A stretch of 15,447 nucleotides of DNA from the NCBI GenBank assembly GCA_003648395.1, contig QMPB01000037.1:1-15447 (forward strand), read 5' to 3'. Position numbers and translations under genes: made by a program. This document shows, piece after piece, positions 1 to 8,505 of the stretch; positions within the stretch are counted from its first letter, which is position 1, and every line of letters begins with the position of its first letter. Below the pieces are notes generated by a model, which saw only the letters and a list, made by a program, of their open reading frames with translations, did no database searches and was not told where the DNA came from. Source of the DNA: Bacteroidota bacterium (GTDB lineage: Bacteria; Bacteroidota; Bacteroidia; Bacteroidales; UBA1556).

Positions 1-41
1 AAAAATTATCACTAAATTTTAGATGGTGTTTTTACTTTCAT

Positions 42-49
42 TATCTTTG
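42..49 (+). promoter_or_regulatory. Bacteroidota-type -7 element for clpS
   Basis: TATCTTTG matches the Bacteroidota housekeeping -7 consensus TAnnTTTG at every defined position. It lies 22 bases before the clpS ATG, so the leader would be short, about 15–18 bases. No clean -33 TTG is visible at the expected spacing; only GGTGTT occurs nearby, so the call rests on the -7 box and its position. Confidence 0.5.
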
Positions 50-71
50 CATCGTAATAATAGAACAATAA

Positions 72-362
72 ATGAGATTGAATATATATAATAATAAGGA
101 ACAAGAACAAACTAGCACCGATACTTTATTGGAAGAGAGTGCTTTGTTTGACCTTGTGCTATTTAATGATGAGGTAAATACCTTTGACTGGGTAATAGAA
201 TGTCTTATTAGTATATGCGAACATGATGAAATTCAGGCAGAACAAAGTGCTTACATTGTTCATTATAAAGGCAAATGTACGGTACGCTCTGGTGAGTGGA
301 ATGATCTTGAGCTTATGCAAAAAGAACTTTCCAATCGTGGCTTAAGTGCTGATATATTATAG
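72..362 (+). CDS. clpS: ATP-dependent Clp protease adaptor ClpS
   Basis: ClpS is the small cytoplasmic adaptor that binds N-degron substrates (destabilising N-terminal residues) and hands them to the AAA+ unfoldase of the Clp protease. At 96 residues the length is typical. The family core is visible: LVLFNDEVNT at residues 28–37 is the ND(D/E)xxT substrate-pocket segment (N32, D33, E34, T37). The helix-rich middle leads to a HYKG segment (H64, G67), the conserved His of the adaptor, and residues 1–24 form the expected flexible acidic tail that enters the unfoldase. ATG at 72 is the only sensible start. The gene stands alone behind its own -7 element and converges on the helicase gene with 5 bases between stops and no clear terminator. 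The clpA/clpC partner is not in the window. Confidence 0.93.
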   Translation: MRLNIYNNKEQEQTSTDTLLEESALFDLVLFNDEVNTFDWVIECLISICEHDEIQAEQSAYIVHYKGKCTVRSGEWNDLELMQKELSNRGLSADIL

Positions 363-367
363 TGTTA

Positions 368-1798
368 TTAAGCATCCTTAATTAAACTTTCAGGAAAATT
401 TATTAGAAAAACCTTATCTGTAGCCCTTGTAAGAGCAGTATACATCCATCTTAAATATTCTTTATCCATTCTTTCTTCGGTAACATATCCCTGATCTACA
501 AATACTGTATGCCATTGTCCTCCTTGGGTTTTATGGCAGGTTAAGGCATAAGCAAATTTTATCTGTACAGCATTAAAGTATGGGTTTTCTTTCAGCTCCT
601 TAAGTCGTTTTGCTTTCTGTGGAATATTCATATAATCTTCCATCACAGCATTATATAGCTTATTGTTTTCTTCATAGCTTAACGAAGGAGCCTCAACCTC
701 AATGGTGTCCAATAGTATTTTAAGTTCTACTTCTTCAGCATTTGGATAATCAACCAAACGAACGCTAACATCCGCAAAATTAAAACCATACAGTTCTTCA
801 GTTTTATGAATAGACATTAATTCTATTATATCTCCATTGGCAAGAAAACCAGCTTCATTATTATCTTCAAGCCAGAAATAGTTGTTCTTAACAACCATTA
901 AATAATCTCCAGCATTTATTTTTTCTTCTCTAAATAGAATCCTATTCCTAATTTCCCTATTATATATATTAGCACGTTTATTAGAGCGTGTAATTATTAC
1001 TGTATTATCAAAACCTTGAAAATCATATGCGGAAACAAGCTCATCTAAAAGCTCAACACCTGGAAGATTAATTAGATCTTTTTGGCCATATAAATCGAAA
1101 AAAGGAGGTTTAAAATTTCCAGAACTAATATTATCCCTAAGTAATGTAGCGTTATAAAGTATTCCTGATTGTTCATCTTGTCTAACAACTTCATTTAGTT
1201 CAATATCAGTAATCTTTAGATGAAAAGCATTTCTTAAATAGTCTTTGTCTAAAGCAGGGCTCATTGGAATACCAACAGGAGGAAGCTGAGCAGTATCGCC
1301 AATAAAAATTAGTTTACAGTTCTTATTATTATACACATATTCCATAATATCGTATAATAAATTTCTACCACCACCTTTTATTGAAGAAGTATCATCAGGA
1401 ATCATTGAAGCTTCATCAATAATAAATATAGCGTTTGAGAATTTATTTTCTTGTAGGCGAAGAATAATGCCACCACTACTACCAGAACGAGCAAAGTATA
1501 TGCTACGATGAACAGTTGAAGCACGAAAACCTGAATATTTACTTAATACCTTTGCGGCTCTACCTGTTGGAGCCATTAATCTAAAGTTCCTCTTTTCTTT
1601 ATAAAGGTATTTTACAAGGGCAGAAATAATGGTAGTTTTTCCTGTACCAGCATAACCTCTTAGTATAAAAAGACTTCTGTCATTATTATCATCGATAAAA
1701 AGCGCAAGATTATTTATTAGAATATCTTGCTTAGAAGTAGGTTGAAAGCCAAAATGTTTTTTAATACTTTTATATGTTATTTCACTGAAAAGGCTCAT
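368..1798 (-). CDS. RecD/Dda-like SF1B DNA helicase (AAA ATPase)
   Basis: This is a stand-alone superfamily 1B 5'-3' DNA helicase of the kind often annotated 'AAA family ATPase' or 'exodeoxyribonuclease V alpha subunit-like'. From the chosen start (476 residues) the motifs run in order: a Q-motif-like region near Q24, Walker A GYAGTGKT (48–55), motif Ia APTGRAAK (76–83), TVH (95–97), Walker B DEAS (128–131), motif III GDTAQLPPVG (167–176), motif V-like ALTCHKTQG (418–426), and motif VI YTALTRAT (453–460) with arginine R458. It lacks the N-terminal domain of true RecD, and no recB or recC is nearby, so it probably acts alone in repair or replication. A longer frame exists back to a TTG at 1831, but that extension runs into the upstream gene. 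ATG at 1798 falls 10 bases after that gene's stop, so the two are probably co-transcribed. Confidence 0.85.
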   Translation of the reverse strand: MSLFSEITYKSIKKHFGFQPTSKQDILINNLALFIDDNNDRSLFILRGYAGTGKTTIISALVKYLYKEKRNFRLMAPTGRAAKVLSKYSGFRASTVHRSIYFARSGSSGGIILRLQENKFSNAIFIIDEASMIPDDTSSIKGGGRNLLYDIMEYVYNNKNCKLIFIGDTAQLPPVGIPMSPALDKDYLRNAFHLKITDIELNEVVRQDEQSGILYNATLLRDNISSGNFKPPFFDLYGQKDLINLPGVELLDELVSAYDFQGFDNTVIITRSNKRANIYNREIRNRILFREEKINAGDYLMVVKNNYFWLEDNNEAGFLANGDIIELMSIHKTEELYGFNFADVSVRLVDYPNAEEVELKILLDTIEVEAPSLSYEENNKLYNAVMEDYMNIPQKAKRLKELKENPYFNAVQIKFAYALTCHKTQGGQWHTVFVDQGYVTEERMDKEYLRWMYTALTRATDKVFLINFPESLIKDA

Positions 1799-1808
1799 CG
1801 TAATTATT

Positions 1809-4166
1809 TTAGAAAGGGTAGCCAATGGCAAAATTAAAGGAAGTAATAATTGATGGGTCTACACCTTCACCGAGCATAGTCCACCTATCACCAAAAGCTC
1901 TATAAGGTTGATAAATAGGATGAGCAATATCAAATCTAATTACAAGAAAACTCATATCATACCTAATACCATATCCTATATCTGCGGCTAATTTTTCATA
2001 GAAGTTATTTAAATGAAATGCTGCTCCTGGCATCGCATCACTTTCATGTAGAAGATAAATATTTCCAATATCAGAAAATAAAGCTCCTTTAAGTGATCCA
2101 CTAATGGTAAATCTAAATTCATAATTGAACTCTATACGTATATCTCCTGTTGTCTCAAAAGAGTTGCTATTGGCATAAAAGCTACCAGGGCCGAGAGTTC
2201 CCAATCTCCATGCTCTAAGGCTATTAGAACCTCCAATGTAAAAGCTCTTTTCAAATGGCAAGGCTACAGAACCATCAAGAGGAATTCCTATTCCAAAATT
2301 TGCTCTAAATACGTGTATTATATTGCCATTTGATTTTGGAAGAAAATACCTATAGTCAACCTCAAACTTAATAAACTTAGTAAATGGCAAATTGCCAACC
2401 CAATATTGCCCTAAAGTATCTTTTTCATTACCAATTAAGTTGCTTATTAAGCTGTATGGAATACCTCCAATATCTACTTTTCCATAAAAAAACTTATATG
2501 GGTTTCTTGTAATAGCATTGTCTTGTTTTTCATTATGAACATATGCATAACTCATTCCTAACACCATATGATCTTGATATGAATATTTTATTCTAGGGTC
2601 TTCGTAGGTGTCAATAATAGCTTGAAATTCTGGTTCGGGAAATATTTTTACAGAACTAATTTCTATAGGATTAAGTATTTGTTGAACATATTTATTTGAA
2701 ATCCATCTATAACCAAAGTTAGCATTTAGTATGGTTCTTCTGTAGTCAGGTCTATTTTGATGATTGTACCCAAGTTCTATTTTAGTTTTAGGGTTAAAGT
2801 ATCTTGAGAAAAAATTTCTTCTAACAGGTGCCAAAAAACGTGGTATTTCTAAACTTGGATTAATACCAAACTCAAATGTATTAAATATATTTAATATTTC
2901 ATTTGAATTTTGGCTATATGAAACATTCTGAACCTCAAGAGCTGCTCTTAGATTTATTTTTAGAATTTCCCCATTCTTAAAAGTATTACGACTTGTTAAT
3001 CCAAATCCTTGCTCAATACCCAAATCACCACCAGTATTTTTTAATTCAGTATCACTACTGATGCTGAATTTTGAGGTTTTCGATAATTGAATATGACAGT
3101 CTAAATAACCAACACCATTAACCTCTTTATTTACGTCTATAATATTTAGATTAATATACTTATATATATTCAAATTAAAAAGTGACTTATAAGTGTATGC
3201 TACATCTTTCTGTTTGTAAAATCTATTTGCTTTTAAATATATTGCTTGTAGTATTGCTTTAGGATTTACTTTTATTTTACCATGATGGATGAAATAGTAT
3301 TTCTGCATACCCCCATGATGATCAAAATCATAAGAAATAACTGTAGTATCCATTTTAAGACGTTTCTCATTATCAGATAGTTCAGGGTATATGTAGATGT
3401 TATTGTATTTATATTGTTTACTTCTAATGGTAATATTGGTGTCTATATTTTCAATAGTACGTTCATTAATAATTAGTTTTAAATCAACTCTATGTTGTTT
3501 GAAGTTAGTATCTGCTATATAATTTATTTGCTGCTTGCTAAAGTAGTAATACCCTTTATTTTTTAGGTTCATTGATATTCTTTCCCTCTCCTTTTTTAAG
3601 GCTTCAGTTGAGAATATACTTCCAGTATCAAGTTCTGTCTTTTTAAGATCTGAATATACAAATGTTTTAATTGTATTATTATCTATATCGTATTCAATAT
3701 TTCTCAAAATATATGGAATTTTAGGATATATTACATAATTAACAGAAGCTATTTTTAAGAATTTATATTTTGTTACCCATGCTTCAACTTCTGCATTATA
3801 ATAACCCAAGTTATGCAAATGTCCTAGAATATTTTCTTTGGTATCTTGTATTAGTGTAGAGTCGAACAATATGGGAGCTTCCCCTAGAGTTTTTGTGAAA
3901 AAATTGTTAAACATACTGCTATCTTTAAATCTTGTACCTAGATCATAACTCCATACATATGGTTTTAAAAATAATAGCATACTTCTATTTTTCTTTTGTA
4001 GAAAATAGGATTGAATATCGTTGTTTTTTACCTTTCCTTTTTTAATCTTAAACGAGCTTCCTTGATATAGATAAGAACCATCAGGTACATTGCGAGTGGG
4101 AAAGCAAGATGCTAAGCCTAAAGCAATAAAAATAAACCAAATACTGTTCTTTAAAAATCTTTTCAC
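1809..4166 (-). CDS. BamA/TamA (Omp85) family outer-membrane lipoprotein, TamL-like
   Basis: This is a 785-residue Omp85-superfamily protein, probably inserting or assembling outer-membrane or surface proteins. The N-terminus is a lipoprotein signal peptide: basic MKR, a hydrophobic stretch, then lipobox LASC with C21 as the lipidation site. Residues about 110–370 look like POTRA repeats, and residues about 400–785 form the 16-strand-type barrel. The L6-loop signature that reads VRGY in TamA appears here as LRAWR (650–654), and the chain ends in Phe (GYPF), as outer-membrane barrels do. Lipidation plus an Omp85 barrel is the architecture described as TamL in Bacteroidetes. No tamB-like gene is in the window, which is unusual for TamL. 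The start is GTG: no ATG precedes it before the upstream in-frame stop. It heads a leftward pair with the helicase. Choosing TamL over a BamA paralogue is inference. Confidence 0.85.
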   Translation of the reverse strand: MKRFLKNSIWFIFIALGLASCFPTRNVPDGSYLYQGSSFKIKKGKVKNNDIQSYFLQKKNRSMLLFLKPYVWSYDLGTRFKDSSMFNNFFTKTLGEAPILFDSTLIQDTKENILGHLHNLGYYNAEVEAWVTKYKFLKIASVNYVIYPKIPYILRNIEYDIDNNTIKTFVYSDLKKTELDTGSIFSTEALKKERERISMNLKNKGYYYFSKQQINYIADTNFKQHRVDLKLIINERTIENIDTNITIRSKQYKYNNIYIYPELSDNEKRLKMDTTVISYDFDHHGGMQKYYFIHHGKIKVNPKAILQAIYLKANRFYKQKDVAYTYKSLFNLNIYKYINLNIIDVNKEVNGVGYLDCHIQLSKTSKFSISSDTELKNTGGDLGIEQGFGLTSRNTFKNGEILKINLRAALEVQNVSYSQNSNEILNIFNTFEFGINPSLEIPRFLAPVRRNFFSRYFNPKTKIELGYNHQNRPDYRRTILNANFGYRWISNKYVQQILNPIEISSVKIFPEPEFQAIIDTYEDPRIKYSYQDHMVLGMSYAYVHNEKQDNAITRNPYKFFYGKVDIGGIPYSLISNLIGNEKDTLGQYWVGNLPFTKFIKFEVDYRYFLPKSNGNIIHVFRANFGIGIPLDGSVALPFEKSFYIGGSNSLRAWRLGTLGPGSFYANSNSFETTGDIRIEFNYEFRFTISGSLKGALFSDIGNIYLLHESDAMPGAAFHLNNFYEKLAADIGYGIRYDMSFLVIRFDIAHPIYQPYRAFGDRWTMLGEGVDPSIITSFNFAIGYPF

Positions 4167-4183
4167 TGTATATAAATTTAATA

Positions 4184-4191
4184 CAAATTTA
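4184..4191 (-). promoter_or_regulatory. Putative -7 element for the Omp85 gene
   Basis: On the minus strand this reads TAAATTTG, a full match to TAnnTTTG, 17 bases before the GTG start. A -33 TTG at the expected 19–21-base distance is absent, so confidence is modest in such AT-rich sequence. Confidence 0.35.
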
Positions 4192-4241
4192 CAATTTTAA
4201 ATGAGTGAATAAAAAAATTCCATAAATAAGAAATATATATA

Positions 4242-4270
4242 TTGAACGATACTATTAATCTGTATTTTTA
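4242..4270 (+). promoter_or_regulatory. Possible promoter for the TlpA-like/M1/lpxH operon
   Basis: TTG at 4242–4244 is followed after 18 bases by TATTTTTA (4263–4270), one mismatch from TAnnTTTG. The site is 30 bases before the ATG at 4301, in the 134-base divergent spacer shared with the Omp85 gene. The match is imperfect. Confidence 0.33.
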
Positions 4271-4300
4271 TCAATTATATTAATTGAGATATACTAACCA

Positions 4301-5497
4301 ATGTTTAATGTTAAGAAACTATTTTTAGGAAGGACTAAGTTATTTGTTATCAGTGTTATTCTAGTGTTTTTTTTAGGTTTTAACTCATGTAATTTTACTG
4401 TTCCATCCATAGAAAAAAAATCTTCAATAGAAATTGTTTTTGATTCAACCTCATTTAAGGGAAAACTATATTTAGAAAAATTAGCCCCAAAGTCAACTAT
4501 TCTAGTTGATTCTATAATTTGTAAAGGCACGAAAGATTTAGTTTTTAATATTAATTCAAAGCAATTTCCAGAAATATATGTATTACGTTTTGGTTTAGAT
4601 CAAGCCATTACATTGGTTTTAGATTCTATTTCAAAAATAGAAGTTGAAATCAATACATATCCTTATAATTCCAATTATATTGTTGTTGGCTCTAAAAGCT
4701 CTGATTTAATTGAACAGAATAATACAATAATTAATAAACATCTTGACTTTTTTGAGAAAAAGTACAACGAATTTAGAAACAGAAAAAGAGATGAAAATTT
4801 TAATTATTACAGAAAGCAAACCGACTCCATTCTTCGTGAAAATCAAATAGACCTTTATAATAAACTAAAACAAAGTATTGAGCATAATCCTAAATCACTA
4901 GCTTCATTATTAGCAATTTATAGTAAGTTTGGAACTGAAAATATTTTTAATATTGATTATGACTTTTACACTTATAAATTATTATCTGACTCTTTAATTT
5001 CTACTTTTCCTAACAATACTCATGCAATATATTTTAATAATATAGTTAAAAAGAAAGTAGTTGATAATGAGCTGAAAAAAAAGAGAGAAGAGATGCTAGA
5101 TAAAGGTTATAAATATCCTGATATAAAATTGATGGATTTGAATAATAAACTATTTGATATAAAAACCATTAAAGCTGATATTATTGCCGTTTACCTGTGG
5201 AAATCAAAGTATAAAGCATTTTGGGATAATAATGTTAAACTAAGAGAACTCTACAAAAAGTATGATAGAAAAAAGCTTGAAATAATTGGAATTTCATTTG
5301 AAAAAGACAAACTAAGCTGGTCAAACTATTGTAGAATGGAGAAAATGAATTGGATAAATCTTATATCAGGGCCAGAAAATTTAGACATTATCAATCCAAA
5401 TGATATATATCCACGAATCTTTGTTTTAGATAAAAATTTTAATATTCTAGCTAAAGATGCAACTATTGAAGAACTTGAACTAATTCTTAAGAAATGA
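4301..5497 (+). CDS. DUF4369/TlpA-like thioredoxin-fold lipoprotein lacking CxxC
   Basis: This 398-residue protein has a long hydrophobic N-terminal segment (about 14–29) ending at NSC, with C30 a probable lipidation site (relaxed Bacteroidota lipobox), so it is probably attached to a membrane facing the periplasm. Residues about 40–135 resemble DUF4369 and are followed by a charged helical linker. Residues about 280–398 have a TlpA/AhpC-type thioredoxin fold (a YLW strand, a later IIGISFEKD strand, and YPRIFVLD with P371 at the cis-Pro position). The usual WxxxCxxC is replaced: W300 is kept, but the two cysteine positions are Y304 and F307. The only cysteines elsewhere are isolated, so it cannot be a normal disulfide reductase; a binding or scaffolding role is inferred. 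Its TGA overlaps the next ATG (ATGA), implying translational coupling to the M1 peptidase. Confidence 0.75.
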   Translation: MFNVKKLFLGRTKLFVISVILVFFLGFNSCNFTVPSIEKKSSIEIVFDSTSFKGKLYLEKLAPKSTILVDSIICKGTKDLVFNINSKQFPEIYVLRFGLDQAITLVLDSISKIEVEINTYPYNSNYIVVGSKSSDLIEQNNTIINKHLDFFEKKYNEFRNRKRDENFNYYRKQTDSILRENQIDLYNKLKQSIEHNPKSLASLLAIYSKFGTENIFNIDYDFYTYKLLSDSLISTFPNNTHAIYFNNIVKKKVVDNELKKKREEMLDKGYKYPDIKLMDLNNKLFDIKTIKADIIAVYLWKSKYKAFWDNNVKLRELYKKYDRKKLEIIGISFEKDKLSWSNYCRMEKMNWINLISGPENLDIINPNDIYPRIFVLDKNFNILAKDATIEELELILKK

Positions 5498-8400
5498 GGA
5501 AATTACTGATAATATTTAGTGTTTTAGCTCTTCGGTCAGTTAGTTTTGGTCAGGAGTTAAATTCTTATTGGCAGCAAGAGGTAGATTACGTAATACGTGT
5601 TCAGCTTAATGATAGTTTGCATAGTCTTGATGCAAATATAGAGTTTAACTATATTAATAATTCACCTGATACACTATACTATTTGTATATTCACCTTTGG
5701 CCAAACGCTTATTCTAATGACAATACTGCTCTTTGTAACCAAATGCTTCGAGATGGAGATGCAGCATTATATTTTGCTGATTCTATAAAGCAAGGCTATA
5801 TTAGCAAGCTTAATTTTACCTCTAACAATCAAAAACTCAAATTTGAATACACTGATGAGAGTAGAGATATTGCAATACTACGGCTTCCAAAAGCTCTATT
5901 GCCTAGAGCAAATATTAATATTGCAACACCATTTCATGTAAAAATTCCATCAGCAGAATTCTCTCGACTTGGTCACTCTGATCAGTCGTACCAAATTACA
6001 CAATGGTATCCAAAACCTGCTGTATACGATAAGAACGGGTGGCATCAAATGCATTATGTAAATCAGGGAGAATTCTATTCAGAATATGGCAATTTTGATG
6101 TATTTATTACTGTACCAGAGAATTATAGAATAGGAGCAACAGGCAATTTGGTTGATGCAAAAAAAGAGGAAGCTTGGTTAGACTCTATTTCTGATGCAAC
6201 AAAAAAAATTAGTGATTTTTCAGAAAATTTAGATTTTCCAAAATCTTCTTCTAAAACTAAAACATTACATTATCATCAAGAAAAAGTTCATGATTTTGCT
6301 TGGTTTGCTGATAAGCGATATCATGTATTAAGAGGGGAAGTTGTGCTAAATAATGGTCATAAAGTAATGACACAGGCTTTATTTACAAATGAGGAAGCAG
6401 ATTTATGGTCAAAAAGCCTTCTGTATATTGGTCGTTCTACAAAATTTTATTCCGATACTGTTGGTAATTACCCTTATAATCAAGTAACCGCAGTTCAAGG
6501 AGCTTTGAGTGCGGGTGCAGGTATGGAATATCCTAATGTTACCATTATTGGAAATTCAGGAAATGCTTATACTTTAGAGCAAACTATTATGCATGAGGTT
6601 GGGCATAATTGGTTTTATGGAATTTTTGGCTTCAACGAAAGAGACTACCCCTGGATGGATGAGGGAATTAATACATTCTATCAGACTCTTTATGAGAATA
6701 AGTACTACCCTAATCTCTCTATGTATGGGGGTATTTCAAATATTGATATTCTTAGAACAAAACAATTTGAACATCAATTTGAATATTACTTTTCAAATAA
6801 ATTTATGGCTGCTTATAATCTAGATCAGGCGGCAAATCTTAATGCAGAAGATTATTCTACTGCAAATTATGGAATAAGTATTTATATGAAAACTCCTATG
6901 ATAATGCAATATCTACATAGTTATTATGGCTATGAAGAGTTCTCAAATACTATGCATAATTTCTTTGATAAGTGGAAGTATAAACACCCTCAACCAGAAG
7001 ATTTCAGTGAGCATTTCCAAAACACTACAAAGGAAGATTTATCATGGGCTTTTGAGGATTTAATAAATACAAAAAAGAAGATTGATTATAAGATTCTAAG
7101 TGTAGACAATAGTTCAAATGACTCAATTAGAATAACAATAAAGAATAAAGGTGATATTAAATCGCCAACTTTTATCAGGGCAAAAAATAAAGATGGTAAA
7201 TACACATTATATGCTTTCCATAAAGGTTTTAATGGCAAAAAAACCATTGCTGTACCAAAGGTTGATTATACTGTATTAACACTGAATGATAGCCCAAGTA
7301 ATTTGGAGTATAATTTGGCAGGTAATTTTTATAAAAAAGATAAGTTATTTCATAAAGCTAGAACGCTAAAACTAAAATTTATTACAGCTCTTCCAAAGCC
7401 TGATGAAACTATTCTCTATTATACTCCTGTGATGGGTTGGAATAACTATAATAAGTTTATGCTTGGTGTCTTATTCTTTAATCACTCTATTTTTGAGAAA
7501 AGGTTTGAATACGAAATAATGCCTCTTTACTCTTTTAAAACTCATAGCTGGAATGGTTTTTCAAATGTAAATTTTAATTTTTATACTAAAGATTTTATTA
7601 GAAGAATATCGCTAGGTATTGAAGCTAAAAAGTACACTTATGATGTAAGCCAATTCAATAATAATTATCTCAAGGTTTCGCCTTATTTAGATTTTTATTT
7701 TAAGAATCCTGCTGGTGTTAATAGAATTGACCATAGGGCAAGGCTTAGAGTTGTCAATGTAAAAATGGATGTAGTTAATTATTTTCAATATTGTGCGGTT
7801 GGTTCTAACGCTCCTTTTCAAGAGAGTTTAGAATATATGGTTTCTGAGTTTAACTATTTGTATAATAATAAAAGAATTATAAACCCCTATGGTGTTAAGT
7901 TTACTGCTCAAGCAAATAAAGATATGTGGAAAGCAGATATTAGAGCACATTATGAGATTACATATCAAAAACCAAGAAGAGGTTTTTATATTGGTGCTTT
8001 TGCAGGATATTATCATCAAATGGAATCCATTAATAATAGAATAGACTATTCATATAAAATGAGTTCGTGGACTGGCACCAACGACTATCTATACGATTAT
8101 ACTTATATGGGAAGAACAGAAAGAGATGGTCTTTGGGCAAATCAGATGACCCCTTCCGATGGAGGTTTTTACTTGCCTTCACCTCTTGGTAGAAGTCGTG
8201 ACATTATGCTTGCATTAAACCTGAAATCAAGTATTCCATTGCTTAACTTTATTAAGATTTATGGTAATTTTGGATATAGTTTTGATAAACTTGCTTATGC
8301 TCCTTTTTTGTATGAAACAGGATTTATGTTTACTGTTCTAGATGGTGGTTTTGAAGTATATTTCCCTGTTTTTATTAGCGAAGATTATCACAAACAATAT

Positions 8401-8499
8401 GACCTGAATCCAGACCATACATATTGGAATACTGTTAGATTTACATTGCGCTTAGATTTATTGAACCCGTTTAAACAATTAAAAAGACTAAATTTGTAA
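5494..8499 (+). CDS. Secreted M1-family zinc metallopeptidase with C-terminal beta-barrel-like domain
   Basis: This 1001-residue protein has a Sec signal peptide (1–19, cleavage likely at SFG|Q). The middle is a gluzincin aminopeptidase of family M1: a GAGME motif at 341–345 (the family's GxMEN equivalent), zinc site HEVGH with H367 and H371 and catalytic E368, and the third ligand E390 exactly 18 residues on (MDEG). Y464 in IYMK is a candidate catalytic tyrosine. A short beta domain (about 530–610) follows. From about residue 645 to the end the sequence changes to alternating aromatic/polar strands with Gly/Asn/Asp turns, which looks like an outer-membrane barrel, although the last residue is Leu rather than Phe. 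This would put the protease on the outer membrane; its substrates are unknown. The start overlaps the upstream stop (ATGA). Its TAA is in frame with the following lpxH. Confidence 0.85.
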   Translation: MRKLLIIFSVLALRSVSFGQELNSYWQQEVDYVIRVQLNDSLHSLDANIEFNYINNSPDTLYYLYIHLWPNAYSNDNTALCNQMLRDGDAALYFADSIKQGYISKLNFTSNNQKLKFEYTDESRDIAILRLPKALLPRANINIATPFHVKIPSAEFSRLGHSDQSYQITQWYPKPAVYDKNGWHQMHYVNQGEFYSEYGNFDVFITVPENYRIGATGNLVDAKKEEAWLDSISDATKKISDFSENLDFPKSSSKTKTLHYHQEKVHDFAWFADKRYHVLRGEVVLNNGHKVMTQALFTNEEADLWSKSLLYIGRSTKFYSDTVGNYPYNQVTAVQGALSAGAGMEYPNVTIIGNSGNAYTLEQTIMHEVGHNWFYGIFGFNERDYPWMDEGINTFYQTLYENKYYPNLSMYGGISNIDILRTKQFEHQFEYYFSNKFMAAYNLDQAANLNAEDYSTANYGISIYMKTPMIMQYLHSYYGYEEFSNTMHNFFDKWKYKHPQPEDFSEHFQNTTKEDLSWAFEDLINTKKKIDYKILSVDNSSNDSIRITIKNKGDIKSPTFIRAKNKDGKYTLYAFHKGFNGKKTIAVPKVDYTVLTLNDSPSNLEYNLAGNFYKKDKLFHKARTLKLKFITALPKPDETILYYTPVMGWNNYNKFMLGVLFFNHSIFEKRFEYEIMPLYSFKTHSWNGFSNVNFNFYTKDFIRRISLGIEAKKYTYDVSQFNNNYLKVSPYLDFYFKNPAGVNRIDHRARLRVVNVKMDVVNYFQYCAVGSNAPFQESLEYMVSEFNYLYNNKRIINPYGVKFTAQANKDMWKADIRAHYEITYQKPRRGFYIGAFAGYYHQMESINNRIDYSYKMSSWTGTNDYLYDYTYMGRTERDGLWANQMTPSDGGFYLPSPLGRSRDIMLALNLKSSIPLLNFIKIYGNFGYSFDKLAYAPFLYETGFMFTVLDGGFEVYFPVFISEDYHKQYDLNPDHTYWNTVRFTLRLDLLNPFKQLKRLNL

Positions 8500-8505
8500 A
8501 CTATT

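Noticed and set aside
368..381. TTAAG–CATC–CTTAA hairpin between clpS and the helicase gene as a terminator.
   Set aside because: The stem is only 5 base pairs and A/T-rich, with no proper T run following in either direction.
1799..1831. N-terminal extension of the helicase from a TTG at 1831.
   Set aside because: The 11 extra codons overlap the end of the Omp85 gene and start with TTG. ATG 1798 gives a normal N-terminus and a 10-base spacer.
4294..4530. Antisense open frame over the start of the TlpA-like gene.
   Set aside because: It is a shadow of a real gene with no start signals or family features. The other antisense or out-of-frame stretches (e.g. 6593–6823, 10176–10430, 13738–14019) were dropped for the same reason.
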